A stretch of 29,223 nucleotides of DNA. Origin: Armatimonadota bacterium (lineage in GTDB: Bacteria > Sysuimicrobiota > Sysuimicrobiia > Sysuimicrobiales > VGFF01). Below, piece after piece: positions 1-7,480 of this stretch. A model generated the notes under the pieces. It ran no database searches, was not told the DNA's origin, and saw nothing but the letters and a program-made list of their open reading frames with translations. The position numbers and the translations under genes are program-made. Each line of letters begins with the position of its first letter. The first letter of the stretch is position 1. The stretch spans positions 1-29,223 of the forward strand of contig VGFF01000008.1 in the NCBI GenBank assembly GCA_016868955.1, in the 5' to 3' direction.

Positions 1-691
1 TCCTCGCTTCGGCAAACGCGGCGACGGCGCCGACGACGTCGTCCCGCGCCCGCCCGGTCATGCGTAGCCGCAGCGTGTCGCGGGCGCGGGCCCGCGCCAA
101 GAACCGCATCCCGCCGAGGGTCTCGCCGTCCAAAAGGAGCGCCGTCGGGTCATGAGCGCGGCACCCGTCGCAGAGCACGCCGCCGAGCCCCGTCCCCCAC
201 GCGGCTGGCGGGGTCACGGCGCCTCCGCACCGGGCGCAGCGATCGAGCACCGGTTCGTACCCCAGCGCGCGGAACAACTGCAACGCGTACCAGGCGGCGC
301 CGCGGGCGGGATCCGCGTCGGACAACAAGGTCAAGGCGGTCAACAGCAGGCCGAAGACCTCCTCGTGCGGCTCGCGCTCGGCGACGAGGCGGTCGGTCAG
401 CTCCGCGACGAGCGACGCGTAAGACATCCGATCTAGATCGGCGCGCAACGCCGGATGGCCGTCGATGACTTCGACCTGCGCGATCACGTCCAGCGCGCGC
501 CCCCGGCCCAACAGAAATCGCCCGTGCACGAAGGGCTCCAGTCGTCCTGCCAGCCGGCTCGTCGTCTTACGCACGCCCTTCGCCTTACAGGAGATCCTTC
601 CCCATTCCCGCGTCATCAGAACCACGACCCGGTCGGCCTCTCCCAAGGTGCGACGCCGGAGGACGATGCCCTCCGCCTTGTAAACTGGCAT
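1..691 (-). CDS. recO: DNA repair protein RecO (3' end outside window)
   Basis: RecO loads RecA onto SSB-coated single-stranded DNA together with RecR in the RecFOR recombinational repair pathway. The reading frame opens with ATG at 691, and its first residues (MPVYKAEGIVLRRR, then LGEADRVVVLMT) are the typical RecO N-terminal OB-fold start. Further on are a GRGRALDVIAQVEV-type strand and a C-terminal zinc-finger region with two Cys pairs (CARC and CDGC, about residues 165 and 187). The frame is open to the window edge, so about 230 residues are visible and only the last part is missing. The ATG lies one base after the TGA of the upstream mgtE copy, so translation is probably coupled and recO is the third gene of that operon. 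Identity is confident; the C-terminal end cannot be checked. Confidence 0.93.
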   Translation of the reverse strand, partial: MPVYKAEGIVLRRRTLGEADRVVVLMTREWGRISCKAKGVRKTTSRLAGRLEPFVHGRFLLGRGRALDVIAQVEVIDGHPALRADLDRMSYASLVAELTDRLVAEREPHEEVFGLLLTALTLLSDADPARGAAWYALQLFRALGYEPVLDRCARCGGAVTPPAAWGTGLGGVLCDGCRAHDPTALLLDGETLGGMRFLARARARDTLRLRMTGRARDDVVGAVAAFAEAR

Positions 692-692
692 G

Positions 693-2030
693 TCAGCGCA
701 GCAACAAGAACGTCGTCAGCGACATGTAGACGACGCCGGTGACGACGTCGAGGCTGGTGGTGACGACCGGCCCCGAGGCGACCGCGGGATCGCTGCCGAA
801 GCGCACGAGCAGGAATGGGATGCCGACGGCGAGGAGGGACGCGACGACGAGCGCGGCGACCATTGCGCCGCCGGTGACGAGCGCGAGCGGCAGAGATCGC
901 TCCCAGCCGAAGACGACAGCTGTGATGACGAGACCGCAGACGGCGGCGACGAGCCCCGCCATGCCGAGCTCGCGGCGAAGCGCGTGGCGGAAGTCCCGCG
1001 TCTCCAGCTCGCCGGAGGCGAACGCGCGAACGAGCGTGGCGACCGTTTGGATGCCGAAGTTGCCAGCCATGCTGTTGAGCACAGGGAGAAAGTAGGCGAG
1101 CTCGAGCAGCCGCTCCAGCGAACCGGCGAACAGACTCAGCGACTTCGCGGCGACGATCTCGATGCCGATGCCGACGAGGACCCAAGGAAGCCGGATGACG
1201 GCGCGGCGCAGCGGCGCGGCCTGCTCCGCTTCCGGCGTCGAGCCGGCCAATCGGTAGGCATCCTCGTCGGCCTCCTCGCGCACGACGTCGGCGACGTCGT
1301 CGACGGTCACGACGCCGAGCAATCGCCCGTCGCCGTCCGTGACCGGCATCGCGAGCAGACTGTATTTTCCGAATCTCCGCGCGACCTCCTCTTGGTCCGT
1401 CGTCGCTTCGACCGCGTGCACGTCGCGCCGCACGATCGAGCGGTTGCGCGCGTCCGGCGGCGCGGTAATGAGGTCGCGCAGCGACAACACGCCCGTCAAT
1501 CGCCGCCCCTCGTCGACGACGTAGATGTAATAGGCGCTGTCCGACTCCGGGTGCTGGCGGCGGATGGCTTCCATCGTCTCGACGATCGTCTGATCCTCGC
1601 GGACGACGATCGTCTCCGTCGCCATGAGCGCGCCGGCGGTCCCCTCCGGCCAGCGGAGGAGCGACTCGATGCGTTCGGCCTCCTCCGGCGCCATCGCGTC
1701 GAGCAGTGCTTCTGCACGTTCGCTGGGCAGCTCTTGCAGTAAGTCGGCGGCGTCGTCGGAGGCCATTCGCTCGACAACGTCGGTCGCCGCCGACACGGGA
1801 ACCGCGGCCAAGAACGTCTCTTGCAGCTCCGGCGGGAACTCCTCGAGTATGAGCGCCGCCGACTCCGACCGGAGGCCGCGAAAGAGCAGGCGCGCGACGG
1901 GCGCTTCGATCTCGCGCAGGGCTTCGGCCGCGTCCGCCGGCCGCGCTTGCTCCAGCGACCGGATGGCCTCCGCCGGCGCCATGTGCGGCAGCCGATCGGC
2001 CAGGCGCATGCCCATGGACCGGTCGTTCAC
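693..2030 (-). CDS. mgtE: Magnesium transporter MgtE (second tandem copy)
   Basis: This is a homodimer-type Mg2+ channel of the inner membrane, gated by cytosolic Mg2+ through its soluble domains. The 445-residue protein has the full family layout: an N-terminal superhelical domain (about 1-115), two CBS domains (about 120-245; YYIYVVDEGRRLTGVLSLRDL and the LLAMPVTDGDGRLLGVVTVDD region), a plug helix and five membrane segments. The pore signature (A)GNFGIQT and the C-terminal DPAVASGPVV...SLD stretch with the conserved pore Asp are present. I choose the GTG at 2030 because it overlaps the TGA of the upstream mgtE copy (GTGA) and has GGAGGA about 7 nt upstream. ATG codons at 2015 and 2009 are alternatives. 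The protein is clearly paralogous to, but well diverged from, the upstream copy. Confidence 0.93.
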   Translation of the reverse strand: MNDRSMGMRLADRLPHMAPAEAIRSLEQARPADAAEALREIEAPVARLLFRGLRSESAALILEEFPPELQETFLAAVPVSAATDVVERMASDDAADLLQELPSERAEALLDAMAPEEAERIESLLRWPEGTAGALMATETIVVREDQTIVETMEAIRRQHPESDSAYYIYVVDEGRRLTGVLSLRDLITAPPDARNRSIVRRDVHAVEATTDQEEVARRFGKYSLLAMPVTDGDGRLLGVVTVDDVADVVREEADEDAYRLAGSTPEAEQAAPLRRAVIRLPWVLVGIGIEIVAAKSLSLFAGSLERLLELAYFLPVLNSMAGNFGIQTVATLVRAFASGELETRDFRHALRRELGMAGLVAAVCGLVITAVVFGWERSLPLALVTGGAMVAALVVASLLAVGIPFLLVRFGSDPAVASGPVVTTSLDVVTGVVYMSLTTFLLLR

Positions 2031-3373
2031 AGGGGTCCTCCATTCTGCAACAGCATGAAGGACGCGAGCCCCACGTACGACAGCTGACCGATCGCGTCGC
2101 TGATCGTCGTGACGAGGGGACCGGAGGAGACGGCTGGATCGGCGCCGGCCCCGTGGAGAACCGCCGGCACGAGCACGCCGCTGGCCGCGGCGATCGACAA
2201 CGCCACGACCATCGCCAACAGGAGCAAGCCCGCCAGCCGCACGTCCCCGAACCACAGCCACACGACCATCGAGACGAGCGCACCGGCGCCGAGACCCGTC
2301 CACAGGCCCGTGAGCGCCTCCTCGCCGGCGTCGCGCAACAACGCGCCGCGGTGCGGTGGCCGACTCGCCAACAGCGCACGCACCGCACCGGAAAGCGACT
2401 GCGTGCCGATGTTGCCCGCGGTCGCGAGCACGAGCGGGAGGAAGAACACCAAGACGACGTGGCGCTCGAGCACGATGTGGAAGGTCCGCAGCAGGTAAGG
2501 ATTGACGAACGCCGTGAGGAGATTGATCAACATCCAGGCGACGCGCCGGCGCGCGGCCGGCCACGGAAACGGCCCGAAGACGTAGGCGTCGGGAATACCG
2601 CCCGCGGCCGAGAGGACGTCCGCGGTCGCTTCCCGCTCGGCGACCCGCACCAGGTCGTCCGCCGTGATGATGCCCAACAAAACGCCGCCGGCATCGGTGA
2701 CGGGCAGCGCGAGGAGATCGTACTTCTCGATGGTCCGTGCCGCTTCTTCTTGATCCGTCTCCGGACGAACGGTGACGAAGTCCGTGCGCATCATCTCGCG
2801 CACCGGCACGTCCAACTGGGCCGCGAGCAGGTCCCGCAACGAGAACACGCCGCGCAGGATCCCGCGTCCGTCGACGACGTACACGTAGTACGGAATCTCC
2901 GTTTCCTGACCGATGCGCCGCAACTCCTCGATCGCGTCGGCCGCGCGCAGGTGCTCGCGCACCGCCACGTAGTCCGTGGTCATCAATCCGCCGGCGCTCG
3001 TCTCCGGATAACGGAGCAGCTCCCGGATCTCTTCCGCTTCCTCGCGGCGCATCCGCTGGAGGATGCGGCGAGCGCGGTCGACTGGCAGCTCGCCGAGCAG
3101 GTCGGCGGCTTCGTCCGATTCCATCTCGAGGATGAGGTCGGTCGCTTGCTCGTCGCTGAGGCGCACGACGATGGGGACGCTCAGGTCGGCGGGCAGCTCC
3201 TCGAGCACATCCGCGGCGCGCTGTGGATCGAGAACGAGGACCAGCTTGAGGCGGTCGGCCTCGTCGACTTCGTAGAGGATCTCCGCCAGGTCGGCAGGAT
3301 GGAGCTTTGCCGCGATCGCCTGCAGCTCGGGGAGCCGGCGATCCTGGAGGAGTTCGCGCGCGCGGTCGAGCAT
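2027..3373 (-). CDS. mgtE: Magnesium transporter MgtE (first tandem copy)
   Basis: This is a full-length MgtE of about 448 residues. It has an N-terminal MgtE_N superhelix, two CBS domains (YYVYVVDGRGILRGVFSLRDL and LLALPVTDAGGVLLGIITADD regions) and a five-helix membrane domain. The pore motif TAGNIGTQS and the terminal DPAVSSGPLV...ISD motif, which includes the conserved pore aspartate, are both intact. Two ATGs lie in tandem at 3376 and 3373. The sequence AAGGAG ends 4 nt before the first and 7 nt before the second, so the second is better spaced and is used here. The gene leads the mgtE-mgtE-recO operon. No M-box (ykoK) Mg2+ riboswitch is recognisable in the short leader, so any Mg2+ control would have to be at the protein level or through another site. 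Confidence 0.94.
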   Translation of the reverse strand: MLDRARELLQDRRLPELQAIAAKLHPADLAEILYEVDEADRLKLVLVLDPQRAADVLEELPADLSVPIVVRLSDEQATDLILEMESDEAADLLGELPVDRARRILQRMRREEAEEIRELLRYPETSAGGLMTTDYVAVREHLRAADAIEELRRIGQETEIPYYVYVVDGRGILRGVFSLRDLLAAQLDVPVREMMRTDFVTVRPETDQEEAARTIEKYDLLALPVTDAGGVLLGIITADDLVRVAEREATADVLSAAGGIPDAYVFGPFPWPAARRRVAWMLINLLTAFVNPYLLRTFHIVLERHVVLVFFLPLVLATAGNIGTQSLSGAVRALLASRPPHRGALLRDAGEEALTGLWTGLGAGALVSMVVWLWFGDVRLAGLLLLAMVVALSIAAASGVLVPAVLHGAGADPAVSSGPLVTTISDAIGQLSYVGLASFMLLQNGGPL

Positions 3374-3376
3374 CAT

Positions 3377-3536
3377 CGGCTCCTTCGTACGGTCCGACCT
3401 TTAGGATAGCGGTCCGACGCGGCGATCCGACAGGCTTTCACCGCCGTTGGGGGGGATTTTTCTCTCATCCGCGGAAACAACCCAGAGGATCCACCAACGA
3501 GGCGAGCGGCCAACGCGGTCGCCGTCTTTCCATGCC
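3377..3536. promoter_or_regulatory. Divergent intergenic region between mgtE and aquaporin
   Basis: This 170-base non-coding stretch must hold the promoters of both the mgtE operon (minus) and the aquaporin gene (plus). It contains a perfect 9-bp direct repeat, CGGTCCGAC, at 3390-3398 and 3410-3418. The start-to-start spacing is 20 bp, about two helical turns. A one-mismatch third copy, CGATCCGAC, lies at 3423-3431. On the minus strand a weak -10-like TATCCT lies between the first two copies. No convincing -35/-10 pair was found on either strand. The repeats could be operator half-sites, but nothing in the sequence names a regulator. Confidence 0.4.
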
Positions 3537-3550
3537 AGGAGGCCATTATC

Positions 3551-4222
3551 TTGAACGGACGCGCTCCGCTTGCGGAGTTCTTGGGAACTTTCGCTCTGAC
3601 TTTCATCGGCGGCCTCGCCATCATCTCCGACGCCGCGACCGGCGGAAAGATCGGGCTCGTCGGCGTCGCCCTCGCGCACGGCCTGGTGCTCGCGATCATG
3701 ATCAGCGCGCTCGGCGGTATCTCGGGGGGCCACTTCAACCCGGCCGTCACGCTCGCCCTGTGGACGGCCGGCAAGATCACGATGAGCCGTGCCGCGGCTT
3801 ACTTTCTGGCCCAGTTCGGCGGCGCGATCGCCGCCGCGCTCGTGCTGCTCGTCGTCACGCCGTTCTCATTTTCCGCGCACGCCCACCTCGGCACGCCCGG
3901 TCCGGCGGTTGACGCGACCTTCGGGCAGATCGTACTGCTCGAGGTCGTGCTGACGTTCTTCCTAATGACGGCGATCATGGGGACCGCCGTCGATCCGAAA
4001 GGACCGAAGAGCATCGCCGGGTTCGGCATCGGCCTCGTGTTGATCTTCAACATCATCGCCGGCGGCGCGATCTCGGGCGCGTCGATGAACCCGGCGCGCT
4101 CCTTCGGCCCGGCGCTGGTGAGCGGAACCTGGACCCAGCACCTCGTGTACTGGATCGGACCGATCGTCGGCGCCGCGCTCGCGGCGCAGGTCTACGAGAA
4201 GCTGATCCGGCGGACGTCCTGA
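3551..4222 (+). CDS. Aquaporin (MIP family) with a TIP-like selectivity filter
   Basis: This is a membrane channel for water and possibly small neutral solutes. The 223-residue protein has the two-repeat MIP fold with both NPA boxes (GGHFNPAVT, Asn63; GASMNPARS, Asn180). Aligned without gaps to E. coli AqpZ around each NPA box, the four aromatic/arginine filter positions are His43, Ile168, Ala177 and Arg183. AqpZ has Phe, His, Thr and Arg. The H/I/A/R combination is known from plant tonoplast (TIP) aquaporins, and the stretch NIIAGGAISGASMNPA is also TIP-like. GlpF-type glycerol specificity is therefore unlikely, while ammonia or urea permeability is possible but inferred. The start is TTG at 3551, chosen because a perfect AGGAGG (3537-3542) lies 8 nt upstream. 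The next gene begins 3 bp after the stop, so the two are probably co-transcribed. Confidence 0.93.
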   Translation: MNGRAPLAEFLGTFALTFIGGLAIISDAATGGKIGLVGVALAHGLVLAIMISALGGISGGHFNPAVTLALWTAGKITMSRAAAYFLAQFGGAIAAALVLLVVTPFSFSAHAHLGTPGPAVDATFGQIVLLEVVLTFFLMTAIMGTAVDPKGPKSIAGFGIGLVLIFNIIAGGAISGASMNPARSFGPALVSGTWTQHLVYWIGPIVGAALAAQVYEKLIRRTS

Positions 4223-4225
4223 CGG

Positions 4226-6502
4226 ATGAAACCGATAGCCGATGGAGGGCGTGTGGCAGTAGGAGCACCGGCGGCACGATTGGAAGGCGCCGAAAAGGTC
4301 AGCGGGCGTGCGCGGTACACCGAAGACCTGCGGCTGCCCGGCATGCTGCACGCGCGATTGGTGTTGAGCCCGCACCCGCGCGCGCGCATCGCGCGGATCC
4401 CTAAGGAGGCGGCGCTGGAGGTTCCAGGCATCGTCGCCGTCTATACGGGGGCTGATCTTCCGATCGGAACGGCGGCGCGGCGCGCGCTGGCCAAGGAGGA
4501 AGTGCGCTACACGGGCGAGCCGGTGGCGGCCGTGCTCGCGGAGAGCGAAGCCGCAGCCGCCGATGCCGTCGAACGGCTCGCGAGCGTCGTCGAATACGAG
4601 GTCATGACGCCGATCCTCGATCCGATGGATGCGATGCGCCCCGACGCCCCCGCGGTGACGGCAGTGATCCTCGCCGACGCCGAAGCGGCCGCGCACGCCG
4701 CCGCTTCGGCGGGCGCGGAAGATCAGGAGAAGCGCCCGAGCAACATCACCAATCACGTGACTTACAAGCGTGGCGACGTCGAAGCCGGCTTGCGCGAAGC
4801 GGATCTCGTCATCGAGCGCACGTACACGACGCCCCGCGTCCATCAGCTGTACATCGAGCCGCAGTGCGCGGTCGCCACGACCGACCCCGCGTCCGGCCAC
4901 GTCACGATCTACACGGCGACGCAGGGGCAATTCTTCGTCCGCGAGCAGGTCGCCAAGGCGCTAGACCTGCCGCTGCAGTCGGTGCGCGTCGTGCCGTTGA
5001 CGATCGGCGGCGGCTTCGGTGGCAAGATCCAGCTGATCCAGCCGATGGCTGCGGCGCTCGCCCTCGCGTCAAATCGCCCCGTGCGCCTGATCCTTACGCG
5101 GTCCGAGGACCTACTGCTCAGCACGCCGGCGCCCGAGTGCGTCATGACACTGAAGACCGGCGTCAAGAAGGATGGGACACTGACCGCGATCGAGGGCAAG
5201 CTCATCTTCGATTCGGGATCGGCGCCGGCGGCGCCGACCGGTATCGGCGCGCTGCTGATGGGCGGTTACTATCGCGTCCCGCATTTCCACGTCGAGGCGT
5301 TCGAGGTGCTCACGAACAAGCCCGCGGTCGGCGCCTATCGCGCGCCGGGCGCGACGCAAGCGAACTTCGCCATGGAATCGCAGATGGACATCATGGGGCG
5401 CGCACTCGGGCTGGATCCAGTCGCGTTCCGCCTCCACAACGCCGCCGCGGAAGGGGACCCGATGCCCGACGGCAAGCCGTGGAACCGCATCGGCCTGCGG
5501 GAGGTCCTCGAGCGGCTGCAGCGGCATCCGGCGTGGACCGGACGTGAAACGGGAGACGGCGTCGGATACGGCATCGCGGTCGGGGGATGGCCCGGCGGCG
5601 TCGAGTCGGCGAGCGCCTGCATGCGCGCGAACACCGACGGCACGTTTCAGGTCGTCACGGGCGCGATCGACGTCACGGGCACCTCGACGACGTTCGCGCA
5701 GATCGCCGCCGACGTGCTCGGGCTTCCCGTGGATAAAATCCAGGTGATCACCTCGGACACAGACACCGCGCCGTACGCCGGGATGTCGGCAGGCAGCAAG
5801 ACGCTGTACACCGTCGGCGCCGCGCTGCAGATCGCCGCCGAGGACGCGCGCCGGCAGATCCTCGAGATCGCGGCCAAGGAGATGGAAGCGCACGTCGACG
5901 ACCTCGAGATCGCAAACGGTCAGGTGCGCGTCAAGGGCGCGCCGGGGAGGTCACTCGCCGTCGCGGAGGTGGCGGCCCGTAGCATGCGGTTCGGCGCCAA
6001 GCACCCGCCGATCTTCGGCGCCGGCTCGGTGCCGTCGCCGAAGACATCGCCGGGCTTCGCCGCGCACCTGGTCAAGGCCCGCGTCGATCGCGAGACGGGT
6101 GCGGTGAAGATCCTCGGACACGTCGTGTTCCAGGACGTCGGGTTCGCGGTCAACCCAGCGGCGGTCGACGGGCAGATTCGCGGCGGCGCGGTGCAAGCGA
6201 TCGGTTGGGGGTTGATCGAGGCGATGCGCTACGACGAGAGCGGGACGTTGTTGACGAGCACGTTGAGCGATTATCCGCTGCCGCGCGCGAGCGACGTGCC
6301 GCCCATGGACGTGGAGTTCATCGAGGTGCGCTCGCAGTACGGTCCTTACGGAGCGAAGGGGGTCGGCGAGCCGCCGATCATCTCCGGCGGGCCGGCGATC
6401 GCGAATGCCGTCGCCGACGCCTGCGGCGTTCGCGAGGTATCCTTGCCGATCACGGCGGAGCGCTTGCTGGCGGCGCTGGAGGGCGGTCGTCCCCGCGCGT
6501 AG
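4226..6502 (+). CDS. Molybdenum hydroxylase large subunit (xanthine dehydrogenase/aldehyde oxidase family)
   Basis: This is the molybdopterin-cytosine-dinucleotide-binding catalytic subunit of a hydroxylase that inserts water-derived oxygen into an N-heterocycle or aldehyde. The 758-residue length is usual for a stand-alone large subunit. Visible features are the N-terminal a/b-hammerhead domain (VSGRARYTEDLRLPGMLHA, about 25-45), the cofactor loop TIGGGFGGK, the AYRAPGATQANFAMES loop, and the catalytic glutamate in GAKGVGEPP (Glu715). The loop is not the AYRCSFR of form I CO dehydrogenase, so CoxL is excluded. The true substrate cannot be read from sequence. No FAD or 2Fe-2S subunit gene lies next to it, which is unusual because these are normally adjacent. 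The ATG at 4226 has only a weak ribosome site and probably depends on coupling to the aquaporin gene. GTG 4253, with GGAGGG 3 nt upstream, is an alternative. Confidence 0.92.
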   Translation: MKPIADGGRVAVGAPAARLEGAEKVSGRARYTEDLRLPGMLHARLVLSPHPRARIARIPKEAALEVPGIVAVYTGADLPIGTAARRALAKEEVRYTGEPVAAVLAESEAAAADAVERLASVVEYEVMTPILDPMDAMRPDAPAVTAVILADAEAAAHAAASAGAEDQEKRPSNITNHVTYKRGDVEAGLREADLVIERTYTTPRVHQLYIEPQCAVATTDPASGHVTIYTATQGQFFVREQVAKALDLPLQSVRVVPLTIGGGFGGKIQLIQPMAAALALASNRPVRLILTRSEDLLLSTPAPECVMTLKTGVKKDGTLTAIEGKLIFDSGSAPAAPTGIGALLMGGYYRVPHFHVEAFEVLTNKPAVGAYRAPGATQANFAMESQMDIMGRALGLDPVAFRLHNAAAEGDPMPDGKPWNRIGLREVLERLQRHPAWTGRETGDGVGYGIAVGGWPGGVESASACMRANTDGTFQVVTGAIDVTGTSTTFAQIAADVLGLPVDKIQVITSDTDTAPYAGMSAGSKTLYTVGAALQIAAEDARRQILEIAAKEMEAHVDDLEIANGQVRVKGAPGRSLAVAEVAARSMRFGAKHPPIFGAGSVPSPKTSPGFAAHLVKARVDRETGAVKILGHVVFQDVGFAVNPAAVDGQIRGGAVQAIGWGLIEAMRYDESGTLLTSTLSDYPLPRASDVPPMDVEFIEVRSQYGPYGAKGVGEPPIISGGPAIANAVADACGVREVSLPITAERLLAALEGGRPRA

Positions 6503-6537
6503 CAGCCGGGCGGCCTTCCCGAGAAAGACGAGATTGG

Positions 6538-7278
6538 CTAACCCTTGCGGTCCCGGGTCGGATTGGGATCGCCGAAAACCTCGCGGGCGATGCGCTGCGC
6601 CGTCTCCGGCGCGCTCCCCGGCTCCTTGTCGTTCTGGCGTCGCGGGCGTGGGGACATCCGATTCGCGTCCCGAAGGAACGGCCGTTCCGATGCTGCGGGG
6701 CGTTCCGGCGCGCGCCCGCGCTGCTGCTCGACCGCGCCGACGCGCTCCTCGAGCGCCTCAATCCGGCGCTCGAGATCGGCGCGCACGGATTGAGCGCGAT
6801 CCTCGGCGACGCGATCGGCCTGTTGGCCGCTCTTCGTGAGGTTGCTCGCCAGCTTCAGCAGATCCGCGCGGAGCCCTTCGATCTCCGCCTGCGGCACGGC
6901 GGCCCCGGCGGACTGTTGCACTTCGATGCCTTCAACGTCGATGAGCACGGGCGGTTGGCGCTGCGGGTCGACCGTGACGATCAGCCGGAACCGACCGGGC
7001 CCGTCCACCGCCATCGTCTGCGTCGACGAGGACGGGGCAGTCACCGCCGGCGCCTTTCCGAGCTGAACGAGATAACTGTGCGTTTGACCACCGCCGCGCG
7101 GCGCGGATCTTTCGAGCACGTGAATCAGGCCTTGGCGTTCGAGCTGTTTGAGACGAGCCGTCCACGTCAGGATCAGCCAGCGCGGCATGCCCGCCTGTCC
7201 GAGCGCATCGCGCGAGACACGCACGGATTCGACGTCAGCGCGTTGCGACTTCAACCATTGCAGGAATTGACTAGCCAT
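6538..7278 (-). CDS. Hypothetical protein with winged-helix-like N-terminus and coiled coil
   Basis: This protein of about 246 residues belongs to no family I can name. Residues 1-75 look like a winged-helix fold: predicted helices, a LEQRQGLIHVL-type recognition/wing segment, then a glycine-rich turn and a short strand (SYLVQLG). A beta-rich middle follows (RFRLIVTVDPQRQPPVLIDVEGIEV). Residues about 130-185 form a heptad-rich, charged helix likely to be a coiled coil (LRADLLKLASNLTKSGQQ and LERRIEALEERVGAVEQQ). The last 55 residues are basic and disordered. The ATG at 7278 is chosen because GGAGG lies 8 nt upstream; a TTG 15 bases earlier would place that site inside the gene. It converges with the molybdenum hydroxylase gene. 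A DNA-binding or nucleoid-associated role is only a guess. Confidence 0.7.
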   Translation of the reverse strand: MASQFLQWLKSQRADVESVRVSRDALGQAGMPRWLILTWTARLKQLERQGLIHVLERSAPRGGGQTHSYLVQLGKAPAVTAPSSSTQTMAVDGPGRFRLIVTVDPQRQPPVLIDVEGIEVQQSAGAAVPQAEIEGLRADLLKLASNLTKSGQQADRVAEDRAQSVRADLERRIEALEERVGAVEQQRGRAPERPAASERPFLRDANRMSPRPRRQNDKEPGSAPETAQRIAREVFGDPNPTRDRKG

Positions 7279-7480
7279 GCGATGGTCCTCCAAGCCGGAA
7301 CTTGAGAAAGTGTAGACGTCCCGATCGTATGAGCCATGGCCAGCGCGGCTGTGCGATCGCGTTCGCGGAAGTCAACCAACGGCAGCGTCTCCGCGGTGAG
7401 AGCCAGATGTATTCTAGCAAACGTCGCAATCCGTCGGCTTCGTTCCCAAGGTCGACAACTTCGTCAGGAATCGTGACGGA
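7279..7480 (-). promoter_or_regulatory. Intergenic gap upstream of the hypothetical gene
   Basis: This is about 200 bases without a convincing gene. On the minus strand there is a -10-like TAGAAT about 140 bases before the ATG at 7278, but no good -35 is correctly spaced. No tRNA, riboswitch or strong hairpin was recognised. It presumably carries the promoter of the hypothetical gene. Confidence 0.3.

Noticed and set aside
690..3409. Long plus-strand open frames opposite the two mgtE genes
   Set aside because: They are antisense shadows in GC-rich DNA: Arg/Asp/His-rich low-complexity translations with no domain, while the minus strand gives complete MgtE proteins.
3377..3536. M-box (ykoK) magnesium riboswitch before mgtE
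   Set aside because: The conserved core elements of that riboswitch are not visible on the minus strand and the gap is too short for the full structure.
4226..6502. Aerobic CO dehydrogenase large subunit (CoxL)
   Set aside because: The active-site loop is AYRAPGATQ, not the AYRCSFR of form I, and no coxMS-like neighbours are present.
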